A stretch of 64,000 nt of DNA, taken from contig NZ_JASCIS010000004.1 in the NCBI RefSeq assembly GCF_029968015.1, positions 1 through 64,000 on the forward strand, read 5' to 3'. Under the pieces are notes generated by a model that was not told the origin of the DNA, made no database searches, and saw nothing but the letters and a program-made list of their open reading frames with translations. This DNA is from Streptomyces luteolus (GTDB lineage: Bacteria > Actinomycetota > Actinomycetes > Streptomycetales > Streptomycetaceae). Position 1 is the stretch's first letter; each line of letters starts with the position of its first letter. The translations under genes were made by a program, and so were the position numbers. Below, one piece after another: positions 1 through 9,653 of the stretch.

Positions 1-4
1 CTTA

Positions 5-867
5 GAGGTTGTCTCACGTGGCGCTCGGCTGATGCGGCATGATGCTGCCCCGTGAGGGTTGATCAGTCTCGACGGCTCGTTCCGGACGAACTCTGGGAGC
101 TGACAGCTCCGTTGCTGCCGAAGTTCACGTCGCGTCCGCAGGGCGGTGGTACTGCTCCGGTGGATGAGCGGGCGGTGTTCACCGCTGGTGTGTACGTGCT
201 GACGAGCGGGTCTGGCGATATCTGCCGGAGTCTTTTGGCGCCTCGTCGGCCACCGCGCACCGCCGGTTCACTGCGTGGACCGAGGCCGGGCTGTGGCGGC
301 GACTGCACCGGGCGGCGCTCGACGAGCTCGGTGCCAGAGGTGAGCTGGACGGGACGTCCGCGATCGTCGATGCCGCGTCGGTGCGGGCGAAAAGGGGGGC
401 TCGCTGACCGGGCCGAATCCGGTCGATCGCGGCAAGAAGGGCAGCAAACTGCATGTGCTGTCCGAGGCTCAGGGCCTGCCGTTGGCCGTCGCTGTGTCAG
501 GTGCGAACCTGCATGCCAGTCAGGCGTTCAAACCGCTGATCCTGGGCATACCTGCCATCCGCTCCCGGCGCGGACCATGCCGGAGACGACCGGTCAAGAT
601 CCGTGCGGACAAGGCATATCACTCCGCCGAACACCTCCGGTGGCTCCGCGGCCGGATCCCGCGGATTGCCCGGCCCGCCATCGAGTCCGGCGAGCGGCTC
701 GGCCGACACCGCTGGAAGATCGAGCGGTCCATAGCTGGGCTCTTCGGCTACCGCCGCCTCGCCGTCCGGTACGAACGAAAGGGCAGCCACTTCCTTGCCT
801 TCCTCGGCCTCGCCGCAGCCCTCACCTGCTACAAGAGACTCGCGAAGCTCGCTACGTGAGACACCCC
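5..867 (+). mobile_element. IS5-family insertion sequence, ends intact
   Basis: The element is bounded by imperfect terminal inverted repeats: GAGGTTGTCTCACGTGGC at 5-22 and, read inwards from the right end, GGGGTGTCTCACGTAGC (851-867). A direct CTTA flanks it at 1-4 and 868-871, which fits the 4-bp target duplication common in IS5 relatives. It encodes one transposase, now frameshifted. Intact ends with a damaged transposase suggest a fairly recent arrival that could move only in trans. Confidence 0.8.
52..859 (+). pseudogene. IS5-family transposase, frameshifted
   Basis: Joined across frames this reads as an IS5-type DDE transposase: N-terminal VPDELWELTAPLLP, then WRYLPESFGASSATAHRRFT, AIVDAASVRA, GSKLHVLSEAQGLPLA, IRADKAYHSAEHLRWL and a C-terminal RHRWKIERSIAGLFGYRRL. 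There are two frame changes. The first, near 210, looks like a 4-bp loss where related proteins read SGCAWRYLPES, and would inactivate the gene. The second, a -1 change at the AAAAGGGGGG run near 399-408, could be the programmed slippage known in IS5 relatives. Expression of a full protein from this copy is unlikely. Confidence 0.8.
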
Positions 868-988
868 CTTAATTCAGCCCCTCCCACATACCCAGCGGCC
901 CGCCGGCCCAGCTCTCCGGGCCACGTCACATCGTCCACGCGGCCCGGAGGGGAAACCAAGGGAGGAAGCCTTCGGCGGCGCGGGCAGG

Positions 989-2002
989 TCAGTCGATGTC
1001 TCCCAAGGCACGAGCCACGTCGATGGTCCGGTGAGAGAACCCGGACTCGTTGTCGTACCACCCCATGACCTTCACCATGGAACCCCGCTGGTTGTCGCCG
1101 ATGACCATGGTGAGTGGGGCGTCGAAGGTACAGGAGGCCGCGGTGCCGACGATGTCGGTGGAAACCAGCGGGTCCTCGCTGTAAACGAGGACGTCCTTGA
1201 GCGCACCGCCGGCCGCTTCCGCGAAGGCCGCGTTGACTTCCTCCACCGTGATGGAGCGTTCGAGTTCGACAGTCAGGTCGACGATCGAGCCGTCGATGAC
1301 GGGCACCCGCACGGACAGACCGTCCATGAGTCCTGCGAGTTCGGGCAGGACCACGCCGATGGCCCGGGCGGCGCCTGTGGTGGTGGGGATGATGTTGTTG
1401 GCGGCGGACCGGGCGCGGCGGAAGTCGCGGTGCGGTGCGTCGTGCAGGCGTTGGTCGCTGGTGTAGGCGTGTGAGGTGTTCATCAGCCCGCGCCGGACAC
1501 CGAAGTGCTGATGTAGCACCTGGGCAAGGGGGGCCGCGCAGTTGGTGGTGCAGGAGGCGTTCGAGACGATCTTGTGCGAGTCGTCCAGGAGGCCGTCGTT
1601 GATGCCGTAAACGACGGTGAAGTCGGCGTTCGTGGCCGGCGCGGAGATCAGGACGCGTCGCGCGCCTGCGTCGAGGTGCGCCGCGGCTGCGTTGCCGTCC
1701 GTGAAGACGCCGGTGGACTCGACGACGACGTCCACGTTCAGATCCGCCCAGGGAAGGTCGGCCGGGTTCTTCTCGCGCAGGACCGGGATCCTGCGCTCAC
1801 CGATGACTAGTTTGCCGTCCAGGACGTCGACCGGCTCTTCCAGCCGACCATGGACGGAGTCGTAGCGCAGCAGATTGGCCAGGAGCTCGGGATCCGTCAG
1901 GTCGTTGACGGCGACGATTTCGATGTCCGGACGATTGAGCGCGACGCGGGTGACCGTCCGTCCGATACGGCCGAATCCGTTGATGGCGATGCGGGTTGCC
2001 AT
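989..2002 (-). CDS. gap: Divergent glyceraldehyde-3-phosphate dehydrogenase (possible self-resistance copy)
   Basis: 337 aa, full length for type I GAPDH, which makes 1,3-bisphosphoglycerate from glyceraldehyde-3-phosphate with NAD. The Rossmann start INGFGRIGR, NAD-type D34, catalytic C151 in SNASCTTNC and H178 are present. Several near-invariant positions differ: the run before H178 is N-T-S instead of T-T-V, RVPVPTGS is RVPVIDGS (232-239), and the C-terminal NEWGYS is NESGFS (Trp to Ser at 320). It lies 27 bp downstream of an exporter on the same strand, so the two are probably cotranscribed under the divergent ArsR-type regulator. Substitutions near the active site plus an exporter partner suggest a drug-insensitive target copy; a glycolytic paralogue with no resistance role is the alternative. 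Confidence 0.9.
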   Translation of the reverse strand: MATRIAINGFGRIGRTVTRVALNRPDIEIVAVNDLTDPELLANLLRYDSVHGRLEEPVDVLDGKLVIGERRIPVLREKNPADLPWADLNVDVVVESTGVFTDGNAAAAHLDAGARRVLISAPATNADFTVVYGINDGLLDDSHKIVSNASCTTNCAAPLAQVLHQHFGVRRGLMNTSHAYTSDQRLHDAPHRDFRRARSAANNIIPTTTGAARAIGVVLPELAGLMDGLSVRVPVIDGSIVDLTVELERSITVEEVNAAFAEAAGGALKDVLVYSEDPLVSTDIVGTAASCTFDAPLTMVIGDNQRGSMVKVMGWYDNESGFSHRTIDVARALGDID

Positions 2003-2029
2003 GGTGATGGTGCTCCTTGTGTCAGGAGG

Positions 2030-3463
2030 TCAGGCAGCGGTGCGCGCCTTTGTGTTACGCCAGGAGGACAGGGCGAGCAGGGCCGCGGCGAGGAAGGCTG
2101 CCGAGGCGATGAGCGCCGAGATGTGCAGGCCGGGGAGCAGGCCCCCGCCCGCGGTGAGGGAGGCGAAGAGGGCGACGCCGAGCGAGTTGCCGATCTGGCG
2201 TGCCACGTTGAACACCGCCGACGCCACACCCGCGTTCTCGGCGGGGGCGGCCTGCACGATGGCGGCGGTGGCCGCCGGGACCGTGCTCGGGGTGGCGAGG
2301 CCGGTCGCGATGAGGGCGGGCAGCAGCATCCAGTACGGGGTGTCGGGGCCGACGAGTAGCCAGCCGATGAACCCGGCGGACCCGAGTAGCAGGGCGCCGG
2401 TCATCGGTACGTACGGGCCGTAGCGGGCAGTCAGCCGGCCGGACAGGGGGGCCGCGACGACGGCCATGCACACCGTCGGCAGTAGGGCCAGACCGGCGCC
2501 GAGTGCGTCGTAGCCGCGCTCGTTCTGCAGGTAGAGCGTGGACAGGTAGAGCATGCCGTAGTAACCGAGGTTGAGCAGGACACCCACCGCGGCGGTGGAG
2601 GAGAAGCCGGGGGAGCGGAAGAGGGACAGGGGCAGCAGCGGCGGCTTCTGCGCGTTGCCGCGTGCCTCCATCTGCCGCTCGGCCAGGACGAACAGGATCA
2701 GCGTGACCACGGCGAGGGCCCCGGCGCCCAGCACCACGGGCGATGTCCAGCCCTGGGTGCCAGCCTCGTTGAGCATGCCCGCAAGCGCCAGCACGGCGAC
2801 GATGCCCAGGACCTGGCCGAGGGGGTCCAAGCCGCGTGCCCCAGCCCGGCCTGCGGGTGCGGGAACGTGCTTGCGGGTGAGCCAGACGGCCAGCAGCGCG
2901 ACGGGCGCGTTGAGCCAGAAGGCGGCGCGCCAGTTCAGGCCCGCCACCAGCAGACCGCCCACAAGGGGGCCTGCCGCGAATGCGACGCCCGAGATGCCGG
3001 CCCAGATGCCGAGGGCTTTGGCCCGCGCCGCCGGGGCCGGGTAGGCCGCGGTCAGCAGTGCCAGCGAGGTGGGTACCAGCAGGGCGCCGCCGGCACCCTG
3101 CGCCAGGCGCGAGGCGATGAGGGCCGCCGGGGTGGTGGCCAGGGCGCAGCCGACCGAGGAGAGTGCGAAGACGCCCAGGCCGGTGAGGAACACCTTCCGG
3201 TGCCCGAGCCGGTCACCGAATCCGCCGCCCATCAGCAGCAGACCGCCGAAGACGGCGCTGTAGCCGTCGACGACCCAGGCCATCTCGGAGACCCCCGCAT
3301 GGACCGAGTCACGGACGACGGGGATGGCGACGGTGACGACGGTGACGTCCAGCATCACCAGGAAATAACCCAGACTGAGGGCGATGAGTGGGGGCCATGA
3401 GAGTCGGTCGGTCGCGGGGGGCGGCGCCGCATTCGCCGTTGCTGTTCCGGTCGTTGTGCTCAT
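2030..3463 (-). CDS. DHA2-type MFS drug exporter
   Basis: 477 aa from ATG 3463; the frame stays open upstream but the start at MSTTTGTATANAA is where MFS similarity begins. Expected to be a proton-driven exporter in the cell membrane with about 14 helices, as in the EmrB/QacA (DHA2) family. Visible marks are the first-helix segment LDVTVVTVAIPVV, the loop 2-3 signature GGGFGDRLGHRKVF and the antiporter motif C-like stretch AGISGVAFAAGPLVGGLL. It precedes the divergent GAPDH gene in one operon and faces an ArsR-type regulator across about 50 bp, a standard efflux arrangement. It is not the shorter ArsJ permease of arsenate operons. Substrate unknown; the product of the adjacent cluster is the natural guess. 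Confidence 0.9.
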   Translation of the reverse strand: MSTTTGTATANAAPPPATDRLSWPPLIALSLGYFLVMLDVTVVTVAIPVVRDSVHAGVSEMAWVVDGYSAVFGGLLLMGGGFGDRLGHRKVFLTGLGVFALSSVGCALATTPAALIASRLAQGAGGALLVPTSLALLTAAYPAPAARAKALGIWAGISGVAFAAGPLVGGLLVAGLNWRAAFWLNAPVALLAVWLTRKHVPAPAGRAGARGLDPLGQVLGIVAVLALAGMLNEAGTQGWTSPVVLGAGALAVVTLILFVLAERQMEARGNAQKPPLLPLSLFRSPGFSSTAAVGVLLNLGYYGMLYLSTLYLQNERGYDALGAGLALLPTVCMAVVAAPLSGRLTARYGPYVPMTGALLLGSAGFIGWLLVGPDTPYWMLLPALIATGLATPSTVPAATAAIVQAAPAENAGVASAVFNVARQIGNSLGVALFASLTAGGGLLPGLHISALIASAAFLAAALLALSSWRNTKARTAA

Positions 3464-3469
3464 GCGGGA

Positions 3470-3487
3470 TATCGTTGCCCTTCGATA
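3470..3487. promoter_or_regulatory. Inverted repeat in divergent exporter/ArsR promoter
   Basis: Perfect arms TATCG-N8-CGATA lie in the 51-bp gap between the divergent start codons at 3463 and 3515. Position and symmetry fit an operator for the adjacent winged-helix regulator, but the arms are short and no consensus is known to me. Confidence 0.4.
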
Positions 3488-3514
3488 GTTAGTGGTTGAC
3501 CAAAGTGTGCTTGT

Positions 3515-4327
3515 ATGGCGGGCATGGACGAAATCGCAGACCGAGCCGAGGACCGCGCCGCGGATCAAGCCGCCACGGACAGGACCGAGCCGGAACTGGC
3601 GCGCGCCGCACGCCTGCTGGCCAGCCCTTCCAGAGCCCGGATGCTCAAGGCACTGTCCGACGGTCGGCCGCTGGCGGTCACGGTCCTGGCGGCCGAGGCC
3701 GGCGTCAGCGTGCCCACGGCGAGCGTGCACCTTACGCAACTGGCCGAGGCCGGGCTCGTACACGCCGAACACATGGGACGGCACCGCTACTTCCGCCTGG
3801 CCAGTGCCGATGTCGCCGCTGCACTTGAGGCGTTGGCCGTCATCGCGCCGCCCGATCCCGCTCCGATGACCACCCTGCGTGCCCACAGCAGGAACCACGC
3901 GCTGCGACGGTCGCGCACCTGTTATGACCACCTCGCGGGGTCCCTGGGTGTGGCGCTCATGGGCGCCTTCCTCGATCAGGGGCTGCTGCGGGAGAAGAGT
4001 GATTCCGTGTCCGCTTCCCGCCCCGACCAGCCCGCCGCCTACGGCAGGCAGGCGAACTATCACCTGACTTCCCGAGGGAGCGAGCGATTTGCCGGGTTCG
4101 GTATCGACGTGGCCGAGTTGGTCCGCGGGCGGCGCCCTGCGGTGCGTTACTGCGTCGACTGGAGCGAGCGGCGCCATCATCTCGCTGGCGCTCTGGGAGC
4201 CGGGCTGGCTGCCCGCTTCTTCGATCTCGACTGGCTGCGCTACGGCATCTCGCCCCGCGTTGTCCATCTCACCGACGTCGGCAAGGATGGGGTGCGGAAC
4301 GTTTTCGCGATCGACATCGCAGACTGA
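3515..4327 (+). CDS. ArsR-type winged-helix transcriptional regulator
   Basis: 270 aa from ATG 3515 (ATG 3524, MDEIADRAED, is an alternative). Residues about 25-105 form an ArsR-like winged helix: ARAARLLASPSRARMLKAL, then recognition segment VPTASVHLTQLAEAGLVHAE and wing GRHRYFRLA. A longer C-terminal part carries RRSRTCYDHLAGSLGVALM, which I have seen in large streptomycete ArsR-like regulators beside efflux genes. The metal-binding ELCVC motif of ArsR/SmtB is absent, so an organic ligand is more likely than arsenic. It is divergent from the exporter-GAPDH operon and probably represses it until the ligand appears. Confidence 0.85.
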   Translation: MAGMDEIADRAEDRAADQAATDRTEPELARAARLLASPSRARMLKALSDGRPLAVTVLAAEAGVSVPTASVHLTQLAEAGLVHAEHMGRHRYFRLASADVAAALEALAVIAPPDPAPMTTLRAHSRNHALRRSRTCYDHLAGSLGVALMGAFLDQGLLREKSDSVSASRPDQPAAYGRQANYHLTSRGSERFAGFGIDVAELVRGRRPAVRYCVDWSERRHHLAGALGAGLAARFFDLDWLRYGISPRVVHLTDVGKDGVRNVFAIDIAD

Positions 4328-4336
4328 GCCCGAAAC

Positions 4337-4370
4337 GGTGATGGGCGGGCCGGGAGACCCGCCCATCACC
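4337..4370. terminator. Bidirectional hairpin between convergent genes
   Basis: Perfect 13-bp arms (GGTGATGGGCGGG and complement) with an 8-nt loop sit between the convergent ends of the regulator (4327) and the cupin gene (4405). No U tract, as is usual in Streptomyces. Confidence 0.7.
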
Positions 4371-4404
4371 TCCTGGCGGCCCAGCTGCATTGTCCACGGC
4401 CGGG

Positions 4405-4815
4405 TCAGCCGACCTCGCGGGACACCGTGGGTGCCTCCCGCACCCCGAGCGCGGTGACGCCGGTCTCGGTTCGTACCCGGTGCACGCTGCCCGGGTCCTC
4501 GATGATCAGGTCGCCGACCGTGTAGCGGTCTCCGTTGTCGTTGATGAGCTCTCCGTCGAGGATGAACATCAGCTCGTAGCCGAGGTGTTCGTGCAGGTCA
4601 CCGTGTGCGCCCGGGCCGAAGCGCACCAGGAACGCAGTCGCGCCTTGCGGTGCCTGGGTGGCGTACAACGGCCGTATCTGCACCCCCGCCCGGCCCGGCT
4701 CGTCCCAGCCGTACCAACCGAGGGCCTCGCGTCCCTCGGCCGTGAGCAGGCTGCGGAGCACCATGACGGTGCGCTGCTGGTGGGGTTCGGTCTGCGCTGC
4801 GAGCGTATCCCTCAT
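4405..4815 (-). CDS. Small cupin-domain protein
   Basis: 136 aa. The start is ATG 4815, fixed by AAGGAGCTCC just upstream and by a 4-bp ATGA overlap with the FAD enzyme gene before it. A single cupin barrel carries likely metal ligands in GDLHEHLGYELMFILDGE and a later His in DPGSVHRV, the layout of cupin motifs 1 and 2. Cupins of this size can be dioxygenases, isomerases, decarboxylases or sensors, and the sequence does not tell which. Tight coupling to the oxidoreductase suggests a joint step, perhaps handling an unstable product of that enzyme. Confidence 0.8.
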   Translation of the reverse strand: MRDTLAAQTEPHQQRTVMVLRSLLTAEGREALGWYGWDEPGRAGVQIRPLYATQAPQGATAFLVRFGPGAHGDLHEHLGYELMFILDGELINDNGDRYTVGDLIIEDPGSVHRVRTETGVTALGVREAPTVSREVG

Positions 4816-6743
4816 ACTGGAGCTCCTTGTTCTGATGCGGGGACGGTCTCTGCCGCGACCGTTACGGATATGGGTGCCGTGGCGACAGAGGTGGCCTTCG
4901 GCGCCACGTCGAGGGCCGCGGCGGCGACGGTGTCGGCATCGCGGATGAACTCGTTCCACGGCCCGGGGCGGCCACTGCCAACCAGCGTGAACCAGCGGGT
5001 GTGCTCGGTCGGCAGGCCCAGGACGGTCAGCCCGGTGTCCGGGCGGCCCTCGGCGGTCAACGGGTGGAACGAGGCGCGGGTGACAGCCACACCGCCGGTA
5101 CGGAAGGCCGTCTCTCCCCCGCCGTTGACGAACTCCGTCCATACCCCGCGCCGGAGCAGGTTGACGGCGAGCGGGGATGGGTCGAGCGTCACGTCCGGGT
5201 TGGGGACGCGCGCGTCGATCAGGACGTCCGCGCGGATGGCCGAACCCGGGACGGCGCCGGAGGAGAGGACGAAGGAATCCGCCCCGGCGTCTGCGGTGAA
5301 GCGGGTCTCAGGCCCGACGACACGTAGCAGTCCGGCCTCAATGAGGGACATGGCGTAGCGCACTCGGATCCGCGGCGGTCCGGCCGCAAGGAAGGAGTGG
5401 CGCGGCGCGAAGTCGGCCAGGAAGCCACGATGGGCCTGCGGGTGGAACCCGGCGAAGTCCATCAGCTCGCGGATGACCCAGCGGGTGTCGCGCAGTACAT
5501 CGAGGGAGGTCTTCAGGGCGTCGTCCACATTGCCGCGTTCGGCGTGCTCGAGATCGAGCCGCATCGCGTCGACCAGCGCCCGGTCGAAGTCGTCCACGCC
5601 GGTGAACGTCCGCCCCTCGAAGGGACGGCTGAGCTGCCACAGGTCTGGTGCCGTCGAAGTGTCCTGTACGCCGTACCGTTCCGCGAGTGCGAGTACGTCC
5701 GGCACGCCCTGCATCGACCGAGCGATGACCTCGTCGCGGAAGGCGTCCACCCGCTCCGGAGCCTCGAGGAGCAGTACCGCGGTGAAGTACGTCAGATGGA
5801 TCTCGGCCAGCAGCCAAGGCAGCACGTCCCGGTCGAAGTCCAGGGGCGCGCCGGTGCTGTGCGCCCGGACGGTGTCCGGAGTGAACAGGGTGCTGCCGGA
5901 CTTGTAGGCGGCCGTCTTCTGGTTGCGGCCGCGGGCCGGCAGCGGCACTCCGCTACGGGAGCCGACGACCATCCGGGGCTCGTCGCCGCTCGGCTCATAG
6001 CGGACCTCGCCATCCGGGCCCTCGATGAACTTGCCGCCGCGCCCGACGGTGAGCGCGTACATGATGTCGTAGAAGGACAGGCCGATGCCCACGATCCCGA
6101 CGGTGGCCGTGGCGGGGATTTCGTCCAGCGGCATGTCGGCCGGGGAGTCGCCCCGTATGTAGCGCAGGTGCGGGCGGATGGCGGCAAATTCGGCGAGCTC
6201 GTGGTGCGCGCTGGCGAGGGCGGGTGTCGGGTGTCCCGTGGTGAGCACGACCCGGTCGGCTCTTAGCCAGCTACCGTCGGAGAGTCGGAGGGTGTACCCG
6301 ACGGGGCTCGGCACGAGGTCTTCGACGGTGGCGGTGATGCGGTGCAGCGTCGCCGACGGCGGCAGACATGCCTCCGAGACGTCCACCACGTGGCGCATGT
6401 ACTGCCCGTGAAGAGCGCGCGGGGCGTAGGCGTTGGGGTCGGCGTTCTCGGGATCGTGCTGCTCCCACCACTGAGCCAGCGACGGACCGGCGCCCGGGCG
6501 GGTGAGGCCGTCGTCCGGTGGTCCGGAGAACATGGTGACCTCGCCGCAGACGGTGTTCATCAGAAACCAGTCGGGCTGGTCGGAGCGCCAGATCCGGCCG
6601 CAGCCGACCTCCACGGCGTCCACCAGGAAGATGTCTGTCCTGCGGGGCGCGCCGTCGGCCAGCCGTGCGGCCAACCGCTCCAGTACCCCCACTCCCCGTG
6701 GGCCGCTGCCGACTATGACGATGCGATGTGAGTCTTCCACCAC
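4812..6743 (-). CDS. FAD/NAD(P)-binding oxidoreductase, NAD_binding_9 / CreE-like N-oxygenase superfamily
   Basis: 643 aa from GTG 6743, with GAAAGG upstream. The N-terminus has the dinucleotide fold IVIVGSGPRGVGVLERLAA and the family signature GRIWRSDQPDWFLMNTV followed by GEVTMFSG; a second nucleotide-binding loop is VGIVGIGLSFYDIMYALTVG. To my knowledge this family includes flavin amino-acid N-oxygenases such as CreE (aspartate to nitrosuccinate in cremeomycin biosynthesis), but substrate cannot be read from sequence. It starts a two-gene operon with the cupin and is divergent from the isochorismatase-leuCD genes across about 300 bp. It is the likely redox entry step of the cluster; a function unrelated to N-oxidation remains open. 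Confidence 0.8.
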   Translation of the reverse strand: MVEDSHRIVIVGSGPRGVGVLERLAARLADGAPRRTDIFLVDAVEVGCGRIWRSDQPDWFLMNTVCGEVTMFSGPPDDGLTRPGAGPSLAQWWEQHDPENADPNAYAPRALHGQYMRHVVDVSEACLPPSATLHRITATVEDLVPSPVGYTLRLSDGSWLRADRVVLTTGHPTPALASAHHELAEFAAIRPHLRYIRGDSPADMPLDEIPATATVGIVGIGLSFYDIMYALTVGRGGKFIEGPDGEVRYEPSGDEPRMVVGSRSGVPLPARGRNQKTAAYKSGSTLFTPDTVRAHSTGAPLDFDRDVLPWLLAEIHLTYFTAVLLLEAPERVDAFRDEVIARSMQGVPDVLALAERYGVQDTSTAPDLWQLSRPFEGRTFTGVDDFDRALVDAMRLDLEHAERGNVDDALKTSLDVLRDTRWVIRELMDFAGFHPQAHRGFLADFAPRHSFLAAGPPRIRVRYAMSLIEAGLLRVVGPETRFTADAGADSFVLSSGAVPGSAIRADVLIDARVPNPDVTLDPSPLAVNLLRRGVWTEFVNGGGETAFRTGGVAVTRASFHPLTAEGRPDTGLTVLGLPTEHTRWFTLVGSGRPGPWNEFIRDADTVAAAALDVAPKATSVATAPISVTVAAETVPASEQGAPV

Positions 6744-7046
6744 GTGGAACCTTTCGGCTTTTCGTCCGAGATGCAGCCCGGGCCCCTGGATCTTTTGGAA
6801 TCAAGGGCCCGGGCAGGCTCCAAGGGATTCTGGGTGAACCCTCGAAGGGAAACGCGAATATCTACTCGCGGCGAGCAGGCTAGCGGAATTCCGGCAGGTG
6901 GATCAAACAACTTTATTCATGCCGTCATGAGTCTGATTCATGGAAATAGCGGAGGCTTCCGGGTGGCAGCTATTCTTACGCTGTACGTACTTGATTCGCC
7001 ACAGGTGAAATCAGTCATTCGACTCCAGCAATAGTGGAGACACATC
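6744..7046. promoter_or_regulatory. Divergent promoter region, relatively AT-rich
   Basis: This 303-bp gap separates the FAD-cupin operon (minus) from the isochorismatase-leuCD operon (plus) and must hold both promoters. It is visibly AT-richer than its surroundings between about 6840 and 7030. TTCATG-CCGT-CATGAG at 6916-6931 is an imperfect inverted repeat and another TCATG follows at 6937-6941, a possible regulator site. A GTGGAG ribosome site at 7034-7039 supports GTG 7047. No coding sequence seen. Confidence 0.5.
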
Positions 7047-7628
7047 GTGGGACGCCCCGCACTCATTCTCATGGACCTCATCAACGACGTCGTCCACCCC
7101 GACGGCAGCTACGCCCAGGAGGGCTACGCGGAGCAGGTCGCCTCCCGTGGCGTACTCGAGCGAGCCGCCGCCGCGGCGGACCTCGCCCGGGAACAGGACA
7201 TCCCGGTCATACACGTGACCGTCGGCTTCTCCTCCGGCTATCCCGAATGGCCCGCCGGCTCTCCCGTGTTCGCGCCGTGCCGCGACGAGAAGCGTCTTCA
7301 GCTCGGCGCATGGGGTACCGAACAGCATGAACGAGTGCGGCCGCGCCCCGATGAAGTGCTGATCGCCAAGCACCGGCTGAGCCCCTTCCACGGCACCCCG
7401 CTGGATGTCGTCCTGCGCGCCCAGGGCGTGGACCGGCTGCTGCTGGGCGGGGTGTCCACCGACCTCGTGGTGATGTCGGCGGCTCGTGACGCGCACGACC
7501 GAGACTTCCACGTAGAGATCCTGGAGGACGCCACTGCCGCCGCTAATACCGAGCTGCACCAGGCCGCAGTTAGGCTCCTGGCTCGTACTGCCACCGTGAC
7601 CGGCGTCGCCCAGGCCCTGTCCCACTGA
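7047..7628 (+). CDS. Isochorismatase-superfamily protein lacking the catalytic cysteine
   Basis: 193 aa from GTG 7047. The isochorismatase-like fold is clear: first acid in [11 protein letters not shown], the lysine in [16 protein letters not shown], and [23 protein letters not shown]. In amidases of this family the last motif reads TDxCV; here the cysteine is valine, so ordinary nicotinamidase-type amide hydrolysis is unlikely. True isochorismatases (EntB, PhzD) also lack that cysteine and hydrolyse a vinyl ether, but many Cys-less members are uncharacterised. The gene leads an operon with leuC and leuD (24 bp to the next gene), so its substrate probably belongs to the same carboxylate pathway. 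Confidence 0.8.
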   Translation: MGRPALILMDLINDVVHPDGSYAQEGYAEQVASRGVLERAAAAADLAREQDIPVIHVTVGFSSGYPEWPAGSPVFAPCRDEKRLQLGAWGTEQHERVRPRPDEVLIAKHRLSPFHGTPLDVVLRAQGVDRLLLGGVSTDLVVMSAARDAHDRDFHVEILEDATAAANTELHQAAVRLLARTATVTGVAQALSH

Positions 7629-7651
7629 CCGCCATCGCACGAGGAGCGCCC

Positions 7652-9052
<1,401 letters not shown>

Positions 9053-9062
9053 GGAGGTTGCC

Positions 9063-9653
9063 TTGGAGAAGTTCACCGTCCATCACGGAACCGCAGTGCC
9101 ACTGCGGCGCAGCGACGTCGACACCGACCAGATCATCCCGGTGCGGTTCCTTAACCACTCCGAGCGCACGGGACATGCCGACTCGCTGTTCGCCGACTGG
9201 CGCACGGATCCCGACTTTGTGCTCAACCAGCCCCAGTACCAGGGCGCCAGTGTGCTGATCGCGGGCAACGACTTCGGCACTGGCTCCTCCCGCGAGTACG
9301 CGGTGTGGGCCCTGCTGAACTATGGCTTCCGCGCCGTGGTCGCACCGCGCTTCGGCGACATCTTTCACGGCAACGCCCTGATGAACGGCCTGCTTCCGGT
9401 CATCCTGCCCGAGGGGACAGTCGAGCGGCTGTGGAACGAGGTCACCGATGAGCCGACCCGTCAGTTCACCATCGACCTCACGCAGTCCCACCTGAGCTGC
9501 GGGCAAATCAACGCCTCCTTCCACGTAGAGGAGGGGGCCAGGCGCCGGCTGCTGTCGGGCCTCGACCTCATCGCCGACACCCTGCGGCACGAGGACTCCA
9601 TTGCCTCTTACGAGAGAACACGCCGGTCGGCCATGCCGACGACGTCGCTCTGA
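9063..9653 (+). CDS. leuD: LeuD-type aconitase-family small subunit
   Basis: 196 aa with a TTG start at 9063, chosen because AAGGAGG precedes it and MEKFTVHHGTAVPLRRSDVD matches LeuD N-termini. Marks are DVDTDQIIPVRFL, the swivelling-domain loop NDFGTGSSREYAVWAL and GDIFHGNALMNGLLPV. It is the partner of the LeuC-type subunit 10 bp upstream, forming the mobile domain that closes over the Fe-S site. Its last 46 bp overlap the 3' end of the convergent LysR gene, so the two transcripts are antisense there. Confidence 0.9.
   Translation: MEKFTVHHGTAVPLRRSDVDTDQIIPVRFLNHSERTGHADSLFADWRTDPDFVLNQPQYQGASVLIAGNDFGTGSSREYAVWALLNYGFRAVVAPRFGDIFHGNALMNGLLPVILPEGTVERLWNEVTDEPTRQFTIDLTQSHLSCGQINASFHVEEGARRRLLSGLDLIADTLRHEDSIASYERTRRSAMPTTSL

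Noticed and set aside
989-4327. GAPDH + MFS + ArsR as an arsenate-resistance (GAPDH-ArsJ) operon
   Set aside because: The transporter is a DHA2 drug exporter of about 14 helices, not ArsJ; the regulator lacks the arsenic-binding Cys motif; no arsC or arsB is nearby.
4405-5142. Longer start for the cupin gene
   Set aside because: The upstream extension lies inside the FAD enzyme gene; ATG 4815 has a strong ribosome site and ATGA coupling.
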